DNA of 48,941 nt, from NCBI GenBank assembly GCA_029880265.1, contig JAOUOT010000020.1:1-48941 (forward strand), given 5' to 3'. The DNA is from Spirochaetia bacterium. GTDB taxonomy: Bacteria; Spirochaetota; Leptospiria; Turneriellales; JAOUOS01. The translations under genes were made by a program, and so were the position numbers. Shown one piece after another: positions 16,704 through 24,565 of the stretch. The notes under the pieces are model-generated. The model was not told where the DNA came from. It searched no databases and saw only the letters and a list, made by a program, of their open reading frames with translations. Within the stretch, counting starts at the first letter, position 1. Each line of letters opens with the position of its first letter.

Positions 16704-19157
16704 TTAAAATTTGAATTCGACCCCAAAGTTTGGTATAAGCGCCAGAGCGGCGGTAGAACCGTATGCGGGGTTTATGCCGTCAGCATATGATTTATTATAG
16801 GCCCAGTTTTGCGAATCGTCGGGCTTGAAATTATAGATATTCAAAAACTCAATGTACCACTTAATGTGTCCCCATTCATATTGTGCCGTTCTTGAAAAGC
16901 GAACATCAAGCTGGTGCTGGGGCGAACGAAACCGTGAATTCGAATCTCCGTAGACAGGCGCGTAACGCGTTCGGTTCGTGACCCCGTCGAGAGTATAGAC
17001 GATACCGCCGTCATCGGCGATTATGGGAGTCTCTGGGTATGAGCTGTAATACTGAAAACGAAGGCCCAAAAGATTTAACCCATAGCGAATACCGCTTACA
17101 AGTTTTAACGAATGCCTGCGATCATAATCGTTTGAAATCCATTTGTCGCCTAAAGGGTCATTTAATATATTTGACTTTGTTTCAGATTTTCCATAGGTAT
17201 AGTTAATCCATCCGTAATAGTCAAACTTTCCCGAGGCGCTCTCTTTTTTTAACGAGATCTCAACGCCGCCGGTTCTGCGCTGGCCCTGATTGTTTGCTTC
17301 TCCCGAAAATTCAATCATGCGATCAAAATTGTTGAGATAACCTTCAATTTTTACCGAATACTTTTCTTTGAACTTTTGTTCGACGCCAAAAGATCGGTGA
17401 ATCGACCTTTCGGCTTTTAAGCTGGCTTCAAAAAGCTGGGGAAAAAATTCAAAGTAATAAACATTGGTCTGGGCAAATGAGCTGTATTGCCCCCCCGCTA
17501 AAGAAACGGTCGTATCAAAAGGCGATGTATAGGTAAAACGTCCCCGCGGATCTATCGTAGTCAGCTTGTGTTTGCTTAAATGGTCGGCGCGAAAACCGCC
17601 TGCAAGTTCAAAACCTTTATATTGAAAACGGTTTTGCATATACCCCGAAGCGCCAAGGCTTTTACCCTTTTGATCGATATCGATAACCTCATAACGATTG
17701 GCGTCAGTTGGGTTGGTTAGATCAATCAATCCGCCCCCTGCGATTGTCTGTTTGGGAACCATCGTTACACCCTGCGCCAGGAAATCATAATAAGTAAGTT
17801 CAAGGCCGGTATTTAGAATGTAAAATTCTTCAAACAACGAAAGCCTGAAATCATTTTTTGCCCCGTACATATTAGGATTTGTTGTTACGCCATGATTCGC
17901 GGCCCAGCTTGCTACGCCCGCGGTTTTATTGTTATATCTCAGTTTAGATTCATTCAGCGAAGTAAACAATCTGAAATCATTTTTTATTTTTGAAGAAGGC
18001 AGATAGGTGTGCAGTATCGACTGTGTGTGAAAATACGACTTTTGAGCCGCCGCTATATCAAGGGCGAAAGGGTCGGCGCCTTCATCAATTAATTCTTCTT
18101 TTGTTTTTACCTCAAAATTGATATCAAAGTTTAACCCCTCGGCGCCGCCAAATAAAAAAAGAGTTAACGCGTGATTTGCGCCAAGAAAGTATTTTCCTTT
18201 TAGCTGGTAATCATAATAATTGATATCGAAATCGACTCCCTCATCGCCGGTCATAGCTTTCGCCAGCTTAGGCGCGAAAAGAGATATGTATCCGTATCTG
18301 GCGCCGGCCAGCCAGTAGCCGATAGTTTTCTTTTTATCAGGTTTTTCTTTTTCATTTAAAACCGACGGTTCTTCTATTTGCACGGGCGAGAGTACCGTTG
18401 CGTTGGCAGAAAGCAGACTGATGTCGGCAAACATTTGAAATTTTTTAACCTCGTCTATAGTGTTAAATTCTAATACAGAGCCGGTTGCTCCCCCGTGCAT
18501 CACGGGAAAAGACGATGAAAAAACATCAATGTCGCGCAGCATTTCATTGTTAAAAATACTGTGCAAGGCCCCAAAATGCTGAACCTTTCGAACGGGAATG
18601 CCGTCTACGTAAAATCTGTGGTCGTCTGGTCCTAATCCTCTGATGGCCAGCCAGCCAAAGGGGCCCATTGTTTGCCCGCGCTCAATGCCTGCCATTGTCT
18701 CGACGGCTCTTAGAGAATCGCCAAAAGTTCCCGGCACTTCTTTAATTTCTTCTTTGGGCATTGTGTAGCGTGATACTTTTTGAACGTCTCTTTCGCCTTG
18801 TATCGTGATGGCCCCGCCCCCTATTGTAGGCGGTTCAAGAGCGATATCAAGCGTAATGGCGCCGGTTACTTTAACTTTTTTCGTGACGCTTTTCATGCCG
18901 GGCGAATTAATAATAACCGTATATTCGCCCGCCGGTAAATCGATATTATATTCACCCTTTTCATTGGCGTTAACTTTTTGCTTTACCTCGGCCACGGCGA
19001 CAGTCGCGAATTCAATTGGCCTGCCCGTAGCTGTGTCTGTGATGGTTCCGCTTAAAGAAAAAGTTTCGGTTTCTTGTGCGGATGTATTGGCCGCGCCAAT
19101 CATCATCATAGCCAAAATAGTAATCTTTATTTTCTTTTGAACTTCTTTAATATTCAT
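16704..19157 (-). CDS. TonB-dependent outer-membrane receptor
   Basis: An 817-residue protein with a signal peptide (to about residue 28, NTSAQ) and a carboxypeptidase-regulatory-like beta-sandwich (about 33-110: SLSGTITDTATGRPIEFATV). The plug domain is at about 118-250 (EVPGTFGDSLRAVETMAG, WLAIRGLGPDDHRFYVDG), and a long beta-barrel ends in the terminal phenylalanine of NFGVEFKF. The N-terminal sandwich resembles SusC-like and Leptospira receptors. The ligand cannot be read from sequence. It heads the exbB-exbD-exbD-tonB run, so this operon carries its own energy machine. AAAGGAGAAAGAAA precedes the ATG. Confidence 0.9.
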   Translation of the reverse strand: MNIKEVQKKIKITILAMMMIGAANTSAQETETFSLSGTITDTATGRPIEFATVAVAEVKQKVNANEKGEYNIDLPAGEYTVIINSPGMKSVTKKVKVTGAITLDIALEPPTIGGGAITIQGERDVQKVSRYTMPKEEIKEVPGTFGDSLRAVETMAGIERGQTMGPFGWLAIRGLGPDDHRFYVDGIPVRKVQHFGALHSIFNNEMLRDIDVFSSSFPVMHGGATGSVLEFNTIDEVKKFQMFADISLLSANATVLSPVQIEEPSVLNEKEKPDKKKTIGYWLAGARYGYISLFAPKLAKAMTGDEGVDFDINYYDYQLKGKYFLGANHALTLFLFGGAEGLNFDINFEVKTKEELIDEGADPFALDIAAAQKSYFHTQSILHTYLPSSKIKNDFRLFTSLNESKLRYNNKTAGVASWAANHGVTTNPNMYGAKNDFRLSLFEEFYILNTGLELTYYDFLAQGVTMVPKQTIAGGGLIDLTNPTDANRYEVIDIDQKGKSLGASGYMQNRFQYKGFELAGGFRADHLSKHKLTTIDPRGRFTYTSPFDTTVSLAGGQYSSFAQTNVYYFEFFPQLFEASLKAERSIHRSFGVEQKFKEKYSVKIEGYLNNFDRMIEFSGEANNQGQRRTGGVEISLKKESASGKFDYYGWINYTYGKSETKSNILNDPLGDKWISNDYDRRHSLKLVSGIRYGLNLLGLRFQYYSSYPETPIIADDGGIVYTLDGVTNRTRYAPVYGDSNSRFRSPQHQLDVRFSRTAQYEWGHIKWYIEFLNIYNFKPDDSQNWAYNKSYADGINPAYGSTAALALIPNFGVEFKF

Positions 19158-19184
19158 TTTCTTTCTCCTTTGATTTTAATAATC

Positions 19185-19223
19185 ATTATGCCCTGCTTTG
19201 GTTTTGTAAAAACAGGGCATAAT
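19185..19223. repeat. intergenic hairpin before the TonB receptor gene
   Basis: Perfect 11-bp arms ATTATGCCCTG (19185-19195) and CAGGGCATAAT (19213-19223) enclose a 17-base loop between the small lipoprotein gene and the receptor gene. There is no U-tract after it on the minus strand, so it may be an attenuator or an mRNA-stabilising hairpin rather than a full terminator. Confidence 0.55.
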
Positions 19224-19235
19224 GAATTTTATTTT

Positions 19236-19451
19236 CTACTTGCCCCTTTCGGCGCATCCACATTTTATCTCGTAACCTCCCAAAAACAGAAGAGGCATTC
19301 CGCCCCCGCCTTTCTGGGAATATTCGCTTATTTCGGGATTGGTTTTGCAAATAGCATTGCAATTTGCCGCCCCCTCTCTCATCTTTTCTGTGTATGTAGA
19401 TTTGCAGTTTATCATCAGCAAAACTACCAGAACCGCTAAAATCGTTTTCAT
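19236..19451 (-). CDS. small lipoprotein
   Basis: A 71-residue protein. The start at 19451 was chosen because AAGGAGACAAAAT lies before it and because it opens a clean lipoprotein signal MKTILAVLVVLLMINCKST (Cys16). An upstream in-frame ATG would add 35 unrelated residues. The mature part holds four more cysteines (NCNAICK, IKCGCAERGK) and a GGGG run, so disulphides or metal binding are possible. It lies between DUF4395 and the TonB receptor on the same strand. Function unknown. Confidence 0.65.
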   Translation of the reverse strand: MKTILAVLVVLLMINCKSTYTEKMREGAANCNAICKTNPEISEYSQKGGGGMPLLFLGGYEIKCGCAERGK

Positions 19452-19494
19452 ATTTTGTCTCCTTTTCTTATGATTTTCATAAGACCTTTTGTTG

Positions 19495-20145
19495 TCATTT
19501 ATCTTCATATACCCCAAATAAGTCATAGGGCTTCTGAAGATAAAATTCATTAGCAAAATATGCCATGAGAATAACTAGAATGATAAACGCCAAAAGAGCT
19601 ATAACCTGAGCTTTTGATATTCTTTGAATTTCTTGTTTTGATTTTTTATCGCATATTTCGCCCGCGCAAAACTCTGCCTTGTCTTTGAAAAACAAGGGGT
19701 AAAATTTACAACCTAAGCAAATGCCAAATGCCGATTCAAAAAATAAAAACATCATGCATATCATGCACGTTATGCCGGTTATGGGGCTTTTCGCGTTAAG
19801 CAATACTTGAAACACCAAAACGGGCGTTCCCAGAAAAACTCCAATTATCCACGCGAACTTCTTTTGCTTCGCGCCCACATATTCAGGAACCTGGTTTTGA
19901 ACAATGAACCTTCCCAATATAAGCGTAGGCGCATATTTAGGGTTGATAAAAACGCGGATGATTAAATCTGCAAGAAAAATTGTAATTACATATTTCAGCA
20001 TTACAAAGTTTCCCGTTAGAACACATAATAAAAAAGAAAGAAACATAAACAGGAATATAATTCCCGCGGCCGCTCTTATTTCTCTCTCATTTAAAACAGG
20101 AAAACTGTAATCTTTTACGTCTTCGCCAAACTTTATTATTTTCAT
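19495..20145 (-). CDS. DUF4395 family membrane protein
   Basis: The 216-residue protein has about five membrane helices. DUF4395 features are the start FPVLNEREIRAAAGIIFLF, the middle FINPKYAPTLILGRFIVQ, and the cysteine motif FGICLGCKFYPLFF followed by FCAGEICDKKS. The paired CxxC motifs suggest thiol or metal chemistry in the membrane; DUF4395 proteins often accompany thioredoxin-like genes, but none is visible here. Its start overlaps the upstream gene stop by 4 bases. Confidence 0.8.
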   Translation of the reverse strand: MKIIKFGEDVKDYSFPVLNEREIRAAAGIIFLFMFLSFLLCVLTGNFVMLKYVITIFLADLIIRVFINPKYAPTLILGRFIVQNQVPEYVGAKQKKFAWIIGVFLGTPVLVFQVLLNAKSPITGITCMICMMFLFFESAFGICLGCKFYPLFFKDKAEFCAGEICDKKSKQEIQRISKAQVIALLAFIILVILMAYFANEFYLQKPYDLFGVYEDK

Positions 20146-20432
20146 TTTAACTCTTCTCCTTTTCTTTTTTTAATTTTTAGATTTTTGGTTTCGGCAGCTT
20201 CTGGCAGATTTATCTGGTTTACCGAAAGAAGCGTCATTCCTGAATTGCGAACCTTTCTTAACAAACCATGCAGAGCCGCCTGATCGGCTACCTCGCCGGT
20301 TAAAAGAGTATGGCCGTTTTCTTCGGTATTCACCTGAAATCCGTCAAACCAGCCGGCCCAGTTCGAATCTAAATGACCCTTTATTTTAATTTGATAAAGA
20401 TTCTGTTTATGATTCTTTTCACTTTTTTTCAT
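20142..20432 (-). CDS. conserved small protein, unknown function
   Basis: A 96-residue protein with the pattern YQIKIKGHLDSNWAGWFDGF, then TLLTGEVADQAALHGLLRKV and GMTLLSVNQI. This matches a widespread uncharacterised family of about 90 residues with a ferredoxin-like beta-alpha-beta look. No enzyme motif is visible. It is the first gene of the TonB-receptor run and overlaps the DUF4395 start by 4 bases. Its promoter boxes lie almost at the start codon. Confidence 0.65.
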   Translation of the reverse strand: MKKSEKNHKQNLYQIKIKGHLDSNWAGWFDGFQVNTEENGHTLLTGEVADQAALHGLLRKVRNSGMTLLSVNQINLPEAAETKNLKIKKRKGEELK

Positions 20433-20438
20433 GACACT

Positions 20439-20484
20439 TTAATACACAAAAAAAAGTATGATCGTCAACCTACTAAAGTATGAT
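20439..20484 (-). promoter_or_regulatory. promoter of the TonB locus with tandem repeats
   Basis: Minus strand: TTGACG (20468-20463), 18-bp spacer, TATTAA (20444-20439), 6 bases before the ATG at 20432, so the mRNA would be leaderless or nearly so. On the plus strand AAAGTATGAT occurs at 20453-20462 and 20475-20484, 22 bp apart (two helical turns). One copy lies in the spacer and one upstream of -35, as expected for a regulator operator. Confidence 0.5.
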
Positions 20485-20560
20485 TGGGGGTATGAGTGAG
20501 GGGGTTAAAACTTTTTATGGTAAAGTTTTATAAATTTTTGTGAAAGAGCGGATCTTGGCA

Positions 20561-20812
20561 TTACAGCAATAGATTCGGGTCGGTATTTGTCGCCATAAAA
20601 ACCGCCTCGCCCGCTTCTTCATCAGAAAAGCCCAGTAATATTTTATAGACTGCGTATATGTAATCTGTATACTCTGGCGGCAGCGGCTTTCCCGCTTTTC
20701 GGATGTTTTGCATTTTACCGCGTATTTCGTTTAATGTTTTTTCTTCGTCTTCTGTTATATTGCCTATGACTTTTTTGCGGCAAATGGTTCTAAATTCTTT
20801 TATGCTAATCAT
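20561..20812 (-). CDS. hypothetical small helical protein
   Basis: An 83-residue, highly charged, mostly helical protein (KEFRTICRKKVIGNITEDEE, then YTDYIYAVYKILLGFSDEEA). No signal peptide or membrane helix. Not recognised. It stands alone on the minus strand between the TonB locus and the hicAB remnant. Confidence 0.4.
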   Translation of the reverse strand: MISIKEFRTICRKKVIGNITEDEEKTLNEIRGKMQNIRKAGKPLPPEYTDYIYAVYKILLGFSDEEAGEAVFMATNTDPNLLL

Positions 20813-20824
20813 GTAACTTATGTT

Positions 20825-20915
20825 TTACGAAGCCTTATTTTATTCTTATCGATAATAATCAATGAACCATATATTTCTTTAAATCTAATGATTCCTGCGT
20901 TATGACAATTTTTTT
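20825..20915 (-). pseudogene. possible fragment of a PIN-like toxin
   Basis: An open frame without a start reads about CHNAGIIRFKEIYGSL then IIIDKNKIRLRKT and a stop. The ending resembles the C-termini of small DUF5615/PIN-like toxin proteins, but the fragment is only about 30 residues. It is recorded because the surroundings are full of toxin-antitoxin remnants; the identification is weak. Confidence 0.25.
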
Positions 20916-21128
20916 TTAAGCAAACAAAAGCCGTCGGCCTTTAGGCTGCGGAATTGGATCGCCAAATTCTTTGGCTGTTTTAAGCCATAGATCGATTGCA
21001 TCATTAATGTTTTTCAATGCCTCTTCATTTGTAGCGCCATGCGCCATACATCCGGCTAATTCAGGAACCTCGGCTATAAAGGCTTTATCTTCATTGCTAA
21101 AATAAATAATAATTTCATATCTATTCAT
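20916..21128 (-). CDS. hicB: HicB family antitoxin
   Basis: A 70-residue HicB-type protein: IIIYFSNEDKAFIAEVPELA, GCMAHGATNEEALKNINDAI and DLWLKTAKEFGDPIPQPKGR. This is the partial RNase H-like fold that binds HicA. It lacks an obvious C-terminal DNA-binding domain, as in the short HicB class. It follows a truncated hicA 10 bases upstream on the same strand, so the toxin is probably dead and hicB an orphan. Confidence 0.85.
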   Translation of the reverse strand: MNRYEIIIYFSNEDKAFIAEVPELAGCMAHGATNEEALKNINDAIDLWLKTAKEFGDPIPQPKGRRLLFA

Positions 21129-21138
21129 AATTCTCTCC

Positions 21139-21276
21139 CTAAATTATATGATGTGAACCGCTTATTCTCATATCAAATTCTAATTTTTGCAAAAAACTAC
21201 ATAAGTCTTGAAAATTAATATTTGCGTCAGATTGTCCCTCTATGATCTTTTGATAAAGCTTATCATATGACCCCAT
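21139..21276 (-). pseudogene. hicA: HicA toxin, C-terminally truncated
   Basis: A 45-codon frame starts MGSYDKLYQKIIEGQSDANI, then NFQDLCSFLQKLEFDMRISG and SHHII before a stop. HicA mRNA interferases of this class run to about 75-85 residues, and GSHHIF is normally followed by a basic C-terminal half. The catalytic histidine region (GSHH) is kept but the second half of the dsRNA-binding fold is gone. The stop codon is followed directly by GGAGAG, the ribosome binding site of hicB. A clean internal deletion that fused the toxin front to the hicB leader would explain this. Confidence 0.75.
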
Positions 21277-21394
21277 TTATGAATTAATATAATATCATTC
21301 TATCAGGTTTTCAATCTATTTTTTTTTTAGGGCGATTAAAACTAAATATAATAATTGCAAAGACAAAGAGATTTATTAAATTGCCGATTGTTGT

Positions 21395-21712
21395 ATGAGC
21401 GATAATCATTCTGTAATAAACAACTATATAAAGAAGCTTAATAAAGAATTTCATACCGGCAGGGCGACCGAGCCCCTCGTGGGGAGGGTCGTCGAGTGGG
21501 CGCGGCATCTCGATACGAATCGCAAAGCGATTCACTCGATGACCGCGTGGGAGTTTTATATTGGCGGTTATCAGCCTGCGCAAAAGTGGCTGAAAGATAG
21601 AAAGGGTCGAACGCTAAATTACGAAGACATCGCGCATTACCAGAAGATTATTGTGGCGCTGAGCGAGACGGCGAGGATTATGGGGGCGGTTGATGGGGTT
21701 GGAGTTTGTTAG
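21395..21712 (+). pseudogene. restriction-modification enzyme C-terminal remnant
   Basis: The frame ends AWEFYIGGYQPAQKWLKDRK, then GRTLNYEDIAHYQKIIVALS and ETARIMGAVDGV. This is the typical C-terminus of large type I/ISP-like DNA methyltransferase-restriction proteins (GGYQxxxKWLKDRKGRxLxxxDIxHYQKIxxAL). Only about 60 such residues remain. The segment before it (about 21455-21550) is unusually GC-rich for the region and includes the hairpin GAATCGC/GCGATTC (21517-21523, 21527-21533), so a foreign repeat appears to have replaced the upstream part. Confidence 0.65.
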
Positions 21713-22281
21713 GAGGTGATTTTTCGCACCCTAATAACCAGCCTTCATCATAAGAAGACGGCGAAAGCGGTTTCAATACCAGACTAATACAAAAAGAATG
21801 GATATTAAACATTCAAAGACAATGTGAAAGAAACGAAACTTTATTTTTCTTTAAACAATGGGGCGGATTAAATAAGAAAAAAAATGGCCGTTTATTAAAC
21901 GGTATAGAATAGAATGAAATGCCGCCGCTAAAAATCACAGAAAAACAAATTGCTTTCAACTGTTAAATTGTAATTCTTTAGAGCGCGAGGGGAAGGATGC
22001 CCGAGCTCCGGAGAAACGTCTGGCATCGTCGACTTCTCGACCTCCTTGTCGAAGTCGACATTTGGGACATCCTGTCCCTTGAGGCCAGCCGAAAGCGAAG
22101 CTAGCCGTAGGCACCACCGGCTATCACCCGCTATCCCAAATTTAAATACGTATACAACATGGACATGGTTTGAACCTTACGTCAGTAAAAATGATCAAAA
22201 GAAAAGAATTCAATGAATAGAGTATTTTAGTATATTTTCTTTTTTTATAATTACAAAGAGTTTTATATTTAAGGAGATAAT
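21713..22281. other. gene-free region with GC-rich inverted repeat
   Basis: No gene is supported. Around 21980-22140 lies a GC-rich patch with an inverted repeat GTCGACTTC (22028-22036) and GAAGTCGAC (22051-22059), then a GGGACA/TGTCCC hairpin near 22064-22078. The AT-rich last 100 bases lead to the prohibitin gene and should hold its promoter. Confidence 0.45.
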
Positions 22282-23121
22282 ATGAACAATGAATTAGAAA
22301 TAGAATGGAGCAAATTGAAAAAAGCCGGATTAATGAAGTATCTTATGATACCAATTGTAGTTGTATTTGTATATTTGTTGAACCCTTTTGTGACGGTTCC
22401 CGCCGGTCACCGGGGCGTGGTTTTGAATTTTGGCGCCGTATCTGATAAAATCATGGGAGAAGGATTGCACCTGCGCATTCCTATCATGCAAAGCATTATA
22501 AAAATGGATGTTCAGCTTCAGAAGTCGAACACCAAGGCAGATGCGGCAACGAAAGACCTGCAAAATACTAAATTCGCTATTGTTATCAACTATCACGTTT
22601 CTCCAGATAAAGTGAACTGGGTATATCAAAAGATAGGCGCCCAATATGAAGATAGAATCATCGATCCGAATGTAGAAGAAGCTGTAAAAGCTATTTCGGC
22701 AAAATATACGGCTGAACAATTGATTACCAAACGCCAGTTCGTGAGCGAAGAAATAATGGCTTCTCTGAAAGCCAAGCTGATTGTTTATAATATAGTAGTA
22801 GATAATTTTTCTATTGTCGACTTTGAATTTTCGGCGCAGTTCGCAGAGGCAATCGAGCAAAAACAAGCGGCAGAACAAATGGCTCTGAAAGCAGAAAGAG
22901 ATTTAACGCGTATCACCACAGAGGCAAAACAAAAAGTAGAAGGAGCCCGCGCAGAAGCAATGTCATTGCGTTTAAAGCGTATGGAAGTTACTACCCAACT
23001 GTTAGAGTTAAAGAAAATTGAAGCTGAAATGAAAGCCATTGAAAAATGGGATGGTAAGCTGCCTACATATACCGGCGGCGGCGCCATGCCCTTTTTGAAC
23101 ATAGATAATAAAAACAAATAA
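22282..23121 (+). CDS. prohibitin family (SPFH/Band 7) protein
   Basis: A 279-residue protein with one N-terminal membrane helix (LMIPIVVVFVYLLNPFVTVP). A Band 7 domain follows (about 40-200: VPAGHRGVVLNFGAVSDKIM, GEGLHLRIPIMQSIIKMDVQ, VVDNFSIVDFEFSAQFAEAI). A long alanine/glutamate-rich coiled coil comes next (AIEQKQAAEQMALKAERDLT), then a glycine-rich tail. The order matches prohibitins, which form large membrane-bound rings and affect protease activity or membrane organisation. AAGGAGATAAT precedes the ATG. It is monocistronic. Confidence 0.9.
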   Translation: MNNELEIEWSKLKKAGLMKYLMIPIVVVFVYLLNPFVTVPAGHRGVVLNFGAVSDKIMGEGLHLRIPIMQSIIKMDVQLQKSNTKADAATKDLQNTKFAIVINYHVSPDKVNWVYQKIGAQYEDRIIDPNVEEAVKAISAKYTAEQLITKRQFVSEEIMASLKAKLIVYNIVVDNFSIVDFEFSAQFAEAIEQKQAAEQMALKAERDLTRITTEAKQKVEGARAEAMSLRLKRMEVTTQLLELKKIEAEMKAIEKWDGKLPTYTGGGAMPFLNIDNKNK

Positions 23122-23131
23122 TAAACAGGGA

Positions 23132-23336
23132 AAATCTATACGCGCCGAAATTCTTCTAAAAGAATTTCTTGAGCCTATGATTGTAATACAGGTTAAACCT
23201 GCAAACAAACTATGATTTAGCGAAAAACAGGCCTGAATATAATATCGAAGGATTAGTTTCCGATAAAAAAAATATTTCTATTCAACTTGAAATCTCAAAA
23301 TATTTGTTGAGAGAAGATATATTTAAGAACCTCTAA
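23132..23336 (+). pseudogene. HigA-type antitoxin remnant
   Basis: One frame gives RAEILLKEFLEPMIVIQVKP then ANKL and a stop, matching the HigA N-terminus (GEILxEEFLEPMxxxQxxLA). A second frame gives YRLNLQTNYDLAKNRPEYNI and continues to a stop at 23334-23336, matching the HigA C-terminal FWLNLQxxYDL region. The middle, including the helix-turn-helix, is deleted and the frames differ. It sits directly after the prohibitin stop and its end overlaps the 3' end of the convergent reductase gene. Confidence 0.45.
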
Positions 23337-24117
23337 CCGCTTTGCCGAACCTGCGAATATACTCATCTTCAGCCGATGAAAGAGGCCCTTTTTCTAGCGC
23401 TTTTAAGTTATCGATTAATTGGTTCTCGTTTGCCGGCCCGCAAAGAACAACATCAACATGGCGATTGGTAAGACAAAAGCGGTAACAATCTCCCGCTGTC
23501 ATGACTTTGTCTTCCCATCTTTTTGGCGGTTTTAAAAGTTTTCTCCATGATGTGGCGGTATAGGCGATGGTTATGGGGCGTCGCTTCTCATAATTAGGGA
23601 AGATATCAACTTCGGCTCCCGGATGTGCGGCGTTATATCGAATCATCAATAAATCAAGAACAGATTCTACGGCCAGCCGCCCCGCCCTTTTGCGATCATG
23701 AATAGATACGCCAAGGGCTCTTACTAGACCCTCGTCGCGCAAGCGCACTAGTTCTTTTTGAATTCCTTTCGTAAAAAAAGACATTCTGCCCAGCCAATAA
23801 AGCTGAAATACATCTACATAATCAATATCAAACTCGCGGCAAAGCTTCTCTACTCTCTTGCGAAGACTGCCCTTAAAAAAACCAAGCGTGACGCCGGCGG
23901 CCAATACATATTTTTGACGTTCATTTTTAAGGGCTGTTTTTATTACATCGAACGCTTCTCCTGTACCAAATCTTGTCCAGAATATGTAATTCATCCCCAA
24001 TTTTAAAGCGGTTTCTACGCCCTTACCGTCTATGCCATGGTTAAAAGAAAGGCCCAAACGGTGAACCCGTTTTTTTATCAGGGGCAGATTTCGGTAAATA
24101 AAATCTTTATTTTTCAT
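23323..24117 (-). CDS. aldo/keto reductase family protein
   Basis: A 264-residue, slightly short member of the aldo/keto reductase family. It shows the start-of-barrel segment RLGLSFNHGIDGKGVETALK, DIDYVDVFQLYWLGRM in place of the usual DYIDLYQLH, LVRLRDEGLVRALGVSIHDR, and the late VVLCGPANENQLIDNLKAL. These proteins reduce carbonyls with NADPH. The usual catalytic tyrosine position is hard to assign, since the segment after GMNYIFW is unusual, so activity is uncertain. DUF1330 lies 71 bases upstream on the same strand. Confidence 0.8.
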   Translation of the reverse strand: MKNKDFIYRNLPLIKKRVHRLGLSFNHGIDGKGVETALKLGMNYIFWTRFGTGEAFDVIKTALKNERQKYVLAAGVTLGFFKGSLRKRVEKLCREFDIDYVDVFQLYWLGRMSFFTKGIQKELVRLRDEGLVRALGVSIHDRKRAGRLAVESVLDLLMIRYNAAHPGAEVDIFPNYEKRRPITIAYTATSWRKLLKPPKRWEDKVMTAGDCYRFCLTNRHVDVVLCGPANENQLIDNLKALEKGPLSSAEDEYIRRFGKAVRGS

Positions 24118-24188
24118 ATCGCTTAATTTCTCTTTAGCTCTTTCTACTGCGCCGGTCTGTTTATAACATTAGCGTTTAACTTAATATT

Positions 24189-24479
24189 TTAGATTCCTTC
24201 AATAATGCGCACATCGCGCTCGGCGCCGTCGCCTAATACTTTTAAAGCAGCCTGATATTCTGAACTTTCATAAACGTCAATTGCTTTATTAAGGCTTTCA
24301 AACTCGACGACGACCGCTCGCTCTATCAAGCCGCGTTCATATACTTTTTTCGGTTTGCCCCTTACTAAATATTTCGCGTTTTGGGCCTGCAATACCGGCC
24401 CCGCTAATTTCTTATATGCCTCTAATTTTTGTTCATCTTTTATTGAATGAAAAACAATAACCCAATATCCTTTTGGCAT
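24189..24479 (-). CDS. DUF1330 family protein
   Basis: A 96-residue protein with the DUF1330 dimeric alpha-beta barrel pattern: YWVIVFHSIKDEQKLEAYKK, AGPVLQAQNAKYLVRGKP, VVVEFESLNKAIDVYESSEY and QAALKVLGDGAERDVRIIEG. The function of the family is not established. It may form a unit with the aldo/keto reductase downstream. Confidence 0.85.
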   Translation of the reverse strand: MPKGYWVIVFHSIKDEQKLEAYKKLAGPVLQAQNAKYLVRGKPKKVYERGLIERAVVVEFESLNKAIDVYESSEYQAALKVLGDGAERDVRIIEGI

Positions 24480-24565
24480 AATTTACCTCTCGATAATACA
24501 TAGAATTTAAAAACCATATATATTTATTTTATTAAACTGTATAATCATAATTTTTCATTTATATT

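Noticed and set aside
23147..23168. Hairpin GAAATTCTT/AAGAATTTC as a terminator for the prohibitin gene
   Set aside because: The same bases encode the HigA-like N-terminus (EILLKEF) of a remnant and no U-tract follows, so the stem is probably incidental.
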